Assembly: GCF_036324505.1 (NCBI RefSeq)
Contig: NC_086360.1
Location: 3,369,546-3,433,545 of the forward strand
Reading direction: 5' to 3'
Origin: Eleginops maclovinus
Taxonomy: Eukaryota; Chordata; Actinopteri; Perciformes; Eleginopidae
Length of the DNA stretch: 64,000 nt
Shown here: piece by piece, positions 47,901 through 55,839 of the stretch
How positions within the stretch are numbered: position 1 is the first letter of the stretch
Layout: each line of letters opens with the position of its first letter
Notes under the pieces: generated by a model
The model's input: the letters and a program-made list of their open reading frames with translations, nothing else
Told to the model about the DNA's origin: nothing
Databases searched by the model: none
Program-made: the position numbers and the translations under genes

Positions 47901-50900
47901 ACCTCCTAGGTTTTGAACCTCAAGATGGATTAAAGATATTTTTCAATGCTGTTTCACTAGTGATTCAAGCACAGTCCACTTTTTCATTTGCTGCCATCAA
48001 GACATGGAATATGCCTCCAGCTGAGCGTAAAACCTGCACAGACTTTCACTCGTTTTACACAAAATATTGAAATTGAGCAACCAGTCTTACCAACATTACC
48101 GTAGGTTGGGATTTTATTTGAAACAAATTGTTATATTCATGAATTGTTCTGACAAATCTGCACCGAAACAACTGAGACGTTGACTTTAATTAAATGTTAG
48201 TTGAAAGCAATAATAATAATAAGTTTAAATAGACATTTTAGATTCAACTTAATATCATTGCTTTGAACTAACCTAATACAATTATGTGAAATTTGTTGAC
48301 ATAATACATTTAATCAAAGTCATCGTTTCAGTTTTGTCAGTGTAGACTATTATCTGTTTTAGAGTCAAGAGCCTGCATAATGTTTTTGATTGTTGTATGT
48401 GTACCTGCAGATGCATCTGATCTAATAGCTAAATCTGGCCTAGATCATCTCTTCTCTTTATGTAGTTCTATGCATGGGTCTTGTTTATTAAAAACATAAT
48501 TATACCTTTTTGTTTCCTGTGTAGGTACCTATTCTAGTCCCTATTCAACCAGAGGCTATCAGCTCTCGGTCATGGACTCCATATTTGTTAGAAAGAGTCA
48601 GCGTGGGCAAGGCTTTGGCCTCCAGATGCTGGAAGACTTCGTGCTCAATTCCAAAGAGGACTGTCTGGGTTTGCGATACCCGCTCACCAAACCCATGTAT
48701 AAAGGTACATGATGCACATTATGGATAAGGACAATGTGACTTCTTACAGACAGCTGTGTTTGTGCTGGTGTTTCATACACCAGCACAAACCCCTTCAATA
48801 CACTGCTCTCTGTTTGTAGTGTGTGAGAAGTACCTGTGCCAGTACCCAGGAGACACACATCTGCTGTGGGAGGTGGAGAGCATCGGGGCCCCCAACCAGA
48901 GGACCAACATCTCGAGCAAGATCCAGGCCATGGGTCAAATTGGTAAGAAAGACCTTAAATCGGTATGTTTCAAACAATTGTATCATCCTGAAATACAGTG
49001 GTTAAGTAATGGGTCCTTAAACCCAGACTTTTAACACTTCTGGTAAATACTCCACTGGTGAATGTCCAAAGCTTAGTTGTTTTTTTGACGCTGGTTGCTA
49101 ATAATCGACAAAAAAAACGTTGTCGCGCCGACACGAGTCTGCCTTTAGCTTAGCGTTGGTGGAGCGCAGCCATGATACTGTGATGTAGTTTTGTTATAGC
49201 ATTACGTTAGCATTTTATTTCTGCCAATTGCATTTACGCTTCAAAAATCACTAAGTGATCATAAAGATTATCCTGCGGCCTAAGAGCTTATTTTCTTCAA
49301 AATACCGGAATCCCACAGGGAAATCCCTAAGCTTTTTGTTGAGGGAACCCATGTGACTCCTACAAAAATACACTGTATACTCAAATGATTTATTTTACAT
49401 CGCCAAAGAATCCACTGCAAAATGATTTTCACCATTGATGTCTGAGCATTGACACAGCCTGTCTACCTGTATTTCTCAGCAGTATCCAAGAGTCTGACGT
49501 TCACAGAGGAATCCCTGGTGTTCACTGAAGTGACTGAAAAGGATGTGGTGATGGAGGCAATCAGCACTCAGATAAAAGAAGCTGAATCTATGGAATGCAC
49601 GGTTGAAATTGTGGTACACAATAATTGTTCCTTCCAAATTGAAACAAAAGTGTGTTTGAGAAACAAAGTAATTAAAGTAGAAATAATCCCTGTGATTTCT
49701 GTTTGTAGGAGGAAGTGACCGTGCTGAGCGCTACCAAAGGTGAGAACGTTAGCATTTTACATCTATGTTAAAAACGTTTCCTTAGATTGCATATTTAAGG
49801 TTCTTAATAAGACATTCAGAGCATCAATATAGCCGTAGACAACTATTTGTTATAGACACATTGTATTTGTCTCTGCACAGTGCTCATATAGCTACCAATG
49901 ATCAGGTTCCCACTTTTGCTGTTAGGTTTGTTAGCATTGTTAGCTACATTAGCTGCTAGCCACCCTCCATGTTGAAAGCCATTTGGAGGCAATCCCTTGT
50001 TCATAGATAAGCTCAGATTTCCATATACATAGAAAGTCTTTAATGCATGTATGTTTCAATACATTCATGAACATTGTACTCATTGTTTCAGTTTCAGAGG
50101 CGGAGGTGCCCCTTACAGCCCGGGGAAGAAGCAGTGGTTCAAAGCGAAGGAAGATGGCTGAAAAGAATGCAGAGGACAAGATAGACAAAAGAATCAGGTG
50201 TGTGTGAATTAAACCATGACACTCCTGGAAAAGGCATGAATGCAATATAAGGAAATTCTATTTGAAATGCTTGTGTGAACTGTATTTTGTGGTGAGTGTT
50301 TTGAATCTAAAGATCTGTCATGACAGCTTTGTGGCATCTTGTCAGAGTCACATTTGGAGTGGTTATAACACTGGTCTCTGTGTTTCTTTTACCATGTTAT
50401 TGTTAAATGTTGAAATTAACAAATGCTATCTAACATCTTTTAGAATTGAAGATATTGAAGCAGAAACCCCCAGAGAGGAGCACGTTGCTGAGTCGCTGCA
50501 GACTGAGGTGTGTATATGCAAACTCTCATCACTCTACTTGACCAGGACAGAAACTCGTTCATGGTTTCATTTACTACGTTTATTTTTTAGGGCGTGATCA
50601 TTGTTGCTCCTGAAGGACAGGATGTAGTTGGTACTGAAGCAACTATATTGGACCAACCAGAAGAAGACGATGTGACATCAGCCCCGGGCTCTGATGAGCC
50701 ACAAGACGGAGACGATGCCCCCCAGGATCTGAATAGCCGCTCTTGTGACTCACAGATAGCTGTTGAGAATGTGGCGTCGGGAAACGAGGAAGACTCTGCA
50801 GTGCTGCCGGTCTCTGAAGACATTATGGAGGTTCCCAAGGAAGCAGAAACTCTGCACAGCGTGGAACAGGCAGAACTAGTTGAGCAGCAGGAGGTCCGTC

Positions 50901-53900
50901 TATCAACACAAGCAGCAGCAGACAACGGTGAAGCTGAAGAAACAAGAGGAACCGTTGTAAAGGTCAACAAAACTGCACAGACTAAAACCCCCAGACGCAA
51001 ATCTACACGGCACAACAAGCAGCAGGAGGAGGCGAAGAAGGGACCTACAGCCCAGGATGGACGGATCACTCTGAGAGGGAGAACTGTAGTGAGCACACCC
51101 AAAACTACACGGAAATATACACGACGCAGTCAGAGAGTACGTGAGGAGGTTGAGGGAGTTTCTACACCTGAAGCTGTTACTGAGGGAGAAGAACAGGAGG
51201 AAAAGATCTCTGTAAAAGAGGATGTGGTTGAGGTGGAAGAACTGGCCGAAGACAAGCTGGAAGAAAATGAAGAGGAGAGAGAGAAACAGCAGGAAGAACC
51301 AGCAGTGGAGGCAAGCTCCACTGAGCCTACAGCAGAGACCACACCAACACAGGATCATGAGGATGAAAAAGTGACAGATGACTGTGAGAAACAACAAAAG
51401 GGTGAGGAGATGACTCAAGATAAACCAAATGTCTCTGAGGACGAGGCAGAGGAGCCTCCTGTTGTACAGAAAAGAGCTCTAAGAGGCAGAAATAAAGTTG
51501 CTACCAAACCAAGCCAAGATCTTCCAAAGCAGGAGGAAGGGGAACAGAAAGTAGAAGAACTAGCAGCAGACCAACCCATGGAGGAACACCAGCAGGTAGA
51601 AGAAGAGGAGAAAGCAGACAAATCAGAAGGAGGGATATCATCCGAGGAACAAATTGTAGAAGAAGAAGCTGTTCCAAAGGCAGAGGAAGTCGCTCCTTCT
51701 ACTGAGGTGAACCTGGAGGAGGGCAAAGAAGCTCAGGTAGAGGAAGAGACTACAGAACCAGAGGAACAGGCGGTCTGTGACACTGGTGTGGCAGAGGACG
51801 TGACTCAAGAGCCTGACACAGCTGCTGCTCCAGAGACACCTGATGAGGTTCCTAGTGAGACAGGAGAGCCTCAGGAGAAGGACATCAGCTCTGAAATCCC
51901 CAAGCTCCAGAAAGCCACTGTGATCCTGGTGGACATCAAAACAGCATGCCATCATCTTAGTGCCAGGGAGGTGGATGAAGCAGTGGATGGAGAGACTGCT
52001 GCTCCAGAAGATCAACACAAAGAGGTGGGTGGAGGGAAGCATGAAAACATTTCAGACGAATCTGCGAAGACTGAGGAGAAGCACAAGATTGAAGAAGAAA
52101 ATTCTGAAAAAGCAAAAGAAAAGGAATCTGCCATTGTGGCAGAGGAAGAAATGGTTATTGAAACAGGAGAAGAAAAGTCAGCAGAGGAAGAAATGGTTAT
52201 TGAAACAGGAGAAGAAAAGTCAGCAGAGGAAGGCAACCAGCAGGAGGAGGAAGACACCATGGGTGAGGATATTGGCGAGCAGAGGGCAGAGAAAGCAGAG
52301 AAAGACCCCGCTGAGGAGGAGCAGGGTGAGGCGGAATCTGAGGCAAAGGAAGCAGTCGCAGCTCCAGTGGAGTCTGCAGATACAGACATCCCAGCAGGAC
52401 ACCATGCTGAAGAGAGTATTCCACCAGCGGAGGAAAGAGAGGCAATGAGCCTGGGAGAGGAAGAAGGACCAGTTGTAGAAACCAGAGCTCTGAGAAACAA
52501 AACTAAAACAAGCGCAGCTACACCAACACGCAAAACCAGACGCGGGAAGGAAGTGGATGCAGAAAACAGTGAAGAAGAAGAAGACGAAGAAGAAGAAGTG
52601 ACCACACGAACACTGAGACATGGGAGGAAAGCCGTCTCTTACACGCCGAAGGGCAAGTCTAAAAGAAGCCGTAAGCAAGTCCAGGAAGAAGAGGAGAGTG
52701 TGGAGGAAACAGGAATAGAGGAAGAAGAGGCTGAAGAAGAGGTTGAGGACAAAGCTCCCTCTGAAAGAGAGGAATGTTTGGAGCCAAAGGAAGGTGTCGA
52801 GGAGGCAGCTGCAGAAAAGAGCACTGATGGAAATAAAGAAGAAGAAGCAGGGCTGGGGTCAACCGAGGAGCCACCAACTGAAGAGGTCAAGGAGAAAGCC
52901 CCAGAGGAGGATAAGATCGAGCTGGAGAACAAAGAACTTGGGACCTTAGAAGTGGCCAAAGAAGCCCCAGAAGCTGCTGCTGAGGATCATTCAGTAGAGC
53001 CTGACCTTGTTGCTGACAGGGCTGTACTCCTAGCTAGAGAAGAAGAGGCAACACCTTCAGTGGAGGAGCAACAAAGTGAGGAAACTGCCCCCCAGCTTCC
53101 TGATCTCAAAGACACGCTGGAAAATGACGCCCAGGAAGCAAAATCAGCAGCAGAGGATGGACTTCTTGTCCAAGACACTGCTTCTGAGGCAGAAGAGGAG
53201 TCCAGGGAAGAAGCAACGGCTCAGGAGAATGTTCCACAGCCAGAGGTGGTGAAGGTGGAAGAGGAGAAACAGGAAGCAGCGACAGCACGAGCTGCAGATG
53301 AGAAGGAGACAGAGGGTGTAGAAGAGGCTGAAAATACTAATGAGCAGGAAGCCACAGTCATGGAAACCAGAACAAGGAGAAGTAGTAGGAAGCAAGCAGT
53401 TGAAGCCACGCCAAGAACCCGTGCAGCGAGAAGCAGACAGAAAAAGGGCGATGGAGAAAAGGAGGCAGCTTCAGAAATCCAGGAGGAGGAACCGGCCATT
53501 CAGGTCAGGGATCTGAGGAGAGGAAGGAAGAGTATCCCTGATGCACAGACAACCAAAACAAGCCACAAGCAACCTCAGGGTGAAGAAAAGGAAGAGGGGG
53601 GAGAGGAACACAAAGCGGTAGATGTGAGGAGAAGAGGAAGAGGCGAAAGGGGCAGAGGAAAAGGTAGGAGAGGAAGAGGTTGCAGAGGTAGACACAGAGA
53701 AGGAGGTGGGAGATGTAGAAGGAGAGGAAGAAGAAAAGGGGGAAGAGGTTTCTGCAGCAGAAGATGGAGAGGCACAGGTGGTTGATCAGGAGCAGGGGGA
53801 GGGAGGAGAAAAAACTGAACAAGAGGATGGAGAAGCAAAACATGGCCCAGAGGAAGATGTCGTAGCTGCAGAGGAAGAACAGGCAGGCGAGGACACAGAG

Positions 53901-55430
53901 GCTTTGGCTGGACCACAGGCTGCAGAGGGAGCAGTCCCAACACCAGAGACTGTGGGGGAGGATCAGCCAACCTCCACACCTGAAGGAGCAAAGGAAGAAA
54001 ACTCCCCACCTGACGAAACTGAAGCAGAGGAAGCTGCAGCTCGGGAAGAAGAACCTACAGAGGCAGGAGCTGATATGGAGAAAGAAGCTGTGGCAGAAGA
54101 ATCCCTGACAGAGCAAGAGACGGGGGGAGAGGAGACAGCTGAAGACACACCTGCTGCAGAAAAGCAGGATGACAAGGAAGAAGAAGAGGTAGCTGGAGGC
54201 GAAATTGCAGAAGGACCCCCAGTAGCAATAAGAGTTCTGAGAAGTGGGCGGAAGTCTGCTGCAGCGAGACGTTCCTCCAAGAAAGCACGCACGCAGGGTC
54301 AGACAGAGGGAGAAGCCCCTGAAGAGGCAGAAGCAGAGGAAACGGAAGCTGGAGACACAGAGGTTAGCACAGAAGAGAAGACCAAGGAAGGGGAAGCTGC
54401 AGCTCAGGAAGAACCTGCAGAGGCTGAGAAGGAAAAAGAAGAACCTGTGGCAGAGCAAGAGACTGTGGGAGAGGAGTGTGCTCCTGTTGAAGAAACAGCT
54501 GAGGACACACCTAATGCTGAAGAACAAGATGGAGAGGAAGAGGTAGCTGGAGGAGGAATCGCAGAAGAAGAAGAAGAACCAGTCACAAAAACAAGTGTTC
54601 TGAGAAAGGGAAGGAAGTCTGCTGCTGCAGCACTTAGCCGTACATTCAATAGAGCCCGGAAACAGAAAGACGAAGAAGCTTCTGCCCCTGAAGACACCGA
54701 AGGAGAGGAAGAAGAGGCAAAGCAGGAGGCCCCAGAGGAAGTAAAGGAAAAAGGAGGGAGTGTTGAAACAGAGAAAAAGAAAGATGTGGAAGAGGAAGAA
54801 GAGGCAGAGCAGGCTAAGGAGGAAGCAGCATTGCTTGAAGAGGACAGTGTGGAGGCTGCGGAAGAGGAGACAAACACAGCTGAGGAAGAGGAGAGCACAG
54901 TCATCGAAGGATCCGCTGCTGCTGCAGAGGAGGAGGAGGATTCTGTGGAGGAAGAGAAAGAAACTCCAGCTGCAGAAAGAGCCCTCAGGAGCAAAGTGAA
55001 AACCCCTCCCTCAGCCTCTCCTAAATCCAAAAGACAGAAAGACCAAGAGCTAGAAGACACCCCGCGGAGATCCGTTCGGAAGAAGCCAAGAGTGGACTAC
55101 AGTGAGAACGATGAGGGGGGAGAGCTAGGGGAGAACAACCCAGAGCGGAAGGATCAGACCGAACCAGAGGAGGGCAGAGACAAGATCCATCTGGTATTGG
55201 ATTCAGAAGAAGAGGAAAGTGAGGAGGAAGAGAAGGAGCCTGTAGAGACTGGAAAGAGAGTTCTGAGAGGGAGGTCTGTCCCTTCAGTCGTCATCACATC
55301 CCCGTATCGATCCAGACCCTGCAGTGCTAAAGTGGAGAGGGCAGAGGTGCATCTGACACGCTCGGCTCAGAAGAGAAGGAACACTGAAGCTACACCGTCT
55401 CGCAAATCCAAGCGACTCAGCAGAATTTAA
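41825..55430 (+). CDS. fam169a: FAM169A (soluble lamin-associated protein 75-like) with an enormous acidic tail
   Basis: Coding exons: 41825-41959, 45418-45603, 47202-47373, 48525-48704, 48820-48942, 49480-49613, 49709-49739, 50092-50197, 50444-50507, 50591-55430. Residues 1-245 match the FAM169 family closely (VGFAPLYGSSDKERVLALF; ILWRNGEAVGFYSVKP; LCQYPGDTHLLWEVE) and include a GNAT-like phosphate-loop motif QRGQGFG (190-196). The rest is Glu-rich, low-complexity and dotted with basic motifs. The sum is 3n+1: a one-base frame change near 53,625 must be crossed to reach 55430 (about 1,989 residues); otherwise the protein stops at 53785 (1,441 residues). Human FAM169A is about 670 residues as I recall, and is reported at the nuclear envelope/lamina. 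Confidence 0.88.
42210..42540. mobile_element. hAT-type MITE, diverged copy
   Basis: Matches the family interior (gtcattcaaatgagctcggc, ttttaccagctgcagcatta) in fam169a intron 2. Termini are lost. Confidence 0.45.
42640..43560. other. fam169a: fam169a intron 2, CT-rich stretch, nothing assigned
   Basis: 42,960-43,180 is strikingly pyrimidine-rich (ctccttcacccccttactta). No exon has acceptable phase and no element ends are seen. Confidence 0.4.
43566..45215 (+). mobile_element. Tc1-like DNA transposon, apparently intact, IR/DR type
   Basis: A 1,650-bp element flanked by TA on both sides (43,564-43,565 and 45,216-45,217). Outer ends are cagtggtatgcaaaagtttg and the exact inverse caaacttttgcataccactg. 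A second pair of binding-site-like repeats lies inside (gtgcaaaagtttgggcaccc near 43,758; ggggtgcccaaatttatgca near 45,003). This is the double-site IR/DR arrangement known from Sleeping Beauty-type elements. Inserted in fam169a intron 2 in the sense orientation. Confidence 0.93.
43965..44987 (+). CDS. Tc1-like transposase, full length
   Basis: The 340 residues from ATG 43965 match the usual length of Tc1 transposases. N-terminal paired-type helix-turn-helix domains are present (STDLKAKIIQHYKLGEGYKK; GRPTKIGERHRRRMV carries the GRPTK hinge). The DD34E catalytic triad is complete: WSDETK, FQQDNDPKH and LNIIENVW. No stop or frameshift interrupts the frame. The enzyme cuts and pastes elements at TA dinucleotides. 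Whether it is active cannot be judged from one copy; it may carry inactivating substitutions not visible here. Confidence 0.93.
   Translation: MGTSKQLSTDLKAKIIQHYKLGEGYKKLSDRFKLSVSTVRNVVVKWKATGTVRVKERCGRPTKIGERHRRRMVKMVTEKPQTTSRELQQHLAADGVVVHRSTIQRTLHQEELIGRVMCKKPFLSVNHKKSRMRYAKAHLDKPEAFWNKILWSDETKIELFGHNMNRYAWRKKHTAFNEKNLLPTVKFGGGSIMLWGCVASTGTGKLVKVEGHMNSLQYQEILDKNVLESVTKLKLRRGWIFQQDNDPKHRSKSTKEFMQKHRYNVLEWPSQSPDLNIIENVWIYLKKAVHARRPRNLTELETFCVEEWAKIPPARLKGLVCGYRRRLQAVIAAKGGNTKY
45418..45603 (+). CDS. fam169a: fam169a exon 3
   Basis: The acceptor is gtctctcctcag and the donor gtatga. It encodes VTIDVSSVGFAPLYGSSDKE and on to DRWWTVDDLLKTADP, highly characteristic of FAM169. Confidence 0.92.
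45604..47201. other. fam169a: fam169a intron 3
   Basis: Holds the partial TTTAAAGAGG MITE at 46,600-46,862; the rest is unassigned AT-rich DNA. Confidence 0.4.
46600..46862. mobile_element. TTTAAAGAGG MITE, partial copy
   Basis: Shares cttctattggctagcgctcc, cagagcagactgggctctgg and aaagagctttctgaacatta with the other copies; both terminal repeats are trimmed. Confidence 0.65.
47202..47373 (+). CDS. fam169a: fam169a exon 4
   Basis: The acceptor is gtgtgtccctcag and the donor gtactg. It encodes VGERIVLYILNRVVYRAKEM, LPFLCHGEKDHAKILW and NGEAVGFYSVKP. Ends with one base of a Gly codon. Confidence 0.92.
47600..48070. other. LINE-like noncoding remnant in fam169a intron 4
   Basis: gattttgatccattggtcta and the following sequence resemble LINE untranslated DNA; frames are short and broken. 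Confidence 0.25.
48160..48343. mobile_element. Palindromic MITE, copy 3 (left arm shortened)
   Basis: The right arm (gttgacataatacatttaat to gttttgtcagtgt) is complete, while the left arm lacks about 35 bp, so the hairpin is asymmetric. fam169a intron 4. Confidence 0.75.
48525..48704 (+). CDS. fam169a: fam169a exon 5 (GNAT-like motif)
   Basis: The acceptor is gtttcctgtgtag and the donor gtacat. It encodes SVMDSIFVRKSQRGQGFGLQ and MLEDFV, which looks like GNAT motif A, then DCLGLRYPLTKPMYK. Confidence 0.92.
48758..48790. repeat. Perfect hairpin before fam169a exon 6
   Basis: Arms gtttgtgctggtgt (48,758-48,771) and acaccagcacaaac (48,777-48,790) with a five-base loop, 29 bp upstream of the exon 6 start. 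Confidence 0.9.
48820..48942 (+). CDS. fam169a: fam169a exon 6
   Basis: The acceptor is tctctgtttgtag and the donor gtaaga. It encodes VCEKYLCQYPGDTHLLWEVE and SIGAPNQRTNIS. A 14-bp-stem hairpin sits about 30 bp before it. Confidence 0.92.
49480..49613 (+). CDS. fam169a: fam169a exon 7
   Basis: The acceptor is ctgtatttctcag; the frame continues as AVSKSLTFTEESLVFTEVTE to TVEIV. Donor choice between 49,611 (gtggta) and 49,614 (gtacac) is uncertain by one codon; both keep phase. Confidence 0.7.
49709..49739 (+). CDS. fam169a: fam169a exon 8 (31-nt small exon)
   Basis: The acceptor is gatttctgtttgtag and the donor gtgaga. It encodes EEVTVLSATK and its phase fits both sides, but it is short and rests on splice signals. 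Confidence 0.6.
50092..50197 (+). CDS. fam169a: fam169a exon 9 (basic segment)
   Basis: The acceptor is actcattgtttcag and the donor gtgtgt. It encodes SEAEVPLTARGRSSGSKRRK and MAEKNAEDKIDKRIR; SKRRK is a plausible nuclear localisation signal. Confidence 0.75.
50444..50507 (+). CDS. fam169a: fam169a exon 10
   Basis: The acceptor is aacatcttttag and the donor gtgtgt. It encodes IEDIEAETPREEHVAESLQT and ends in phase 0. Confidence 0.75.
50591..55430 (+). CDS. fam169a: fam169a terminal exon: giant Glu-rich tail with repeated basic motifs
   Basis: The acceptor is cgtttattttttag; it starts GVIIVAPEGQDVVG. Glu/Ala-rich sequence is interrupted by about ten basic motifs, for example TLRHGRKAVSYTPKGKSKR (about 52,610), VRDLRRGRKSI (about 53,507), IRVLRSGRKSAA (about 54,229), SVLRKGRKSAA (about 54,595) and KRVLRGRSVPS (about 55,255). 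It ends EATPSRKSKRLSRI with TAA at 55428-55430. The reading frame moves by one base around 53,625: the first frame turns Arg/Gly-rich and stops at 53785, while the second opens at 53628 and is acidic. Long minus-strand frames here are shadows of the purine-rich sense strand. Confidence 0.85.
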
Positions 55431-55446
55431 GGAGGATTCCCAGTGT

Positions 55447-55447
<1 letters not shown>

Positions 55448-55530
<83 letters not shown>
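55448..55530. repeat. fam169a: AC microsatellite in the fam169a 3' UTR
   Basis: About 83 bp of CA directly after the fam169a stop codon, in sense orientation, followed by overlapping AATAAA signals at 55,541-55,550. Confidence 0.95.
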
Positions 55531-55533
<3 letters not shown>

Positions 55534-55540
55534 CAGGGTA

Positions 55541-55550
55541 AATAAATAAA
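55541..55550 (+). terminator. fam169a: Candidate fam169a polyadenylation signal
   Basis: aataaataaa provides two overlapping AATAAA hexamers about 110 bp after the stop. Later candidates near 58,993 and 59,189 would give a much longer UTR. Confidence 0.4.
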
Positions 55551-55839
55551 ACACACTCTCATACTGTACTGAAGCGTCTGCAGTGCGCAGGCTGACACTG
55601 TATGTTTTCATCTTGATTTAAAGCCATGGTGTTATAGAGTGGTGCAAAAGTGGAAATTACATAGCATTTTAGCAGCTCCGTGAGTTCAGTCAACTCTTAA
55701 TACAACTACAGTTTGTGGTTAGAGGCCTGAAATAAGTTCCGTGGTTATTACAAGCTTACAACAACTTCATGTGTTGTACAACATAAAATACGTCAGTAAA
55801 CGCCGCACTGCTGAAAGTCCAAATGCTAAGAATTGTCTT

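Noticed and set aside
53618..53685. A small intron that would remove the fam169a frame change
   Set aside because: Splicing GT at 53,618 to AG at 53,685 joins the wrong frame, and the acceptor has no pyrimidine tract. A simple one-base indel fits better.
53505..54527. A 340-codon open frame on the minus strand (also 52,012-52,605, 50,587-51,102 and 54,404-55,060)
   Set aside because: These oppose the purine-rich fam169a exon. Their Ser/Leu/Cys-rich composition is the mirror of Glu/Lys codons, and they have no independent features.
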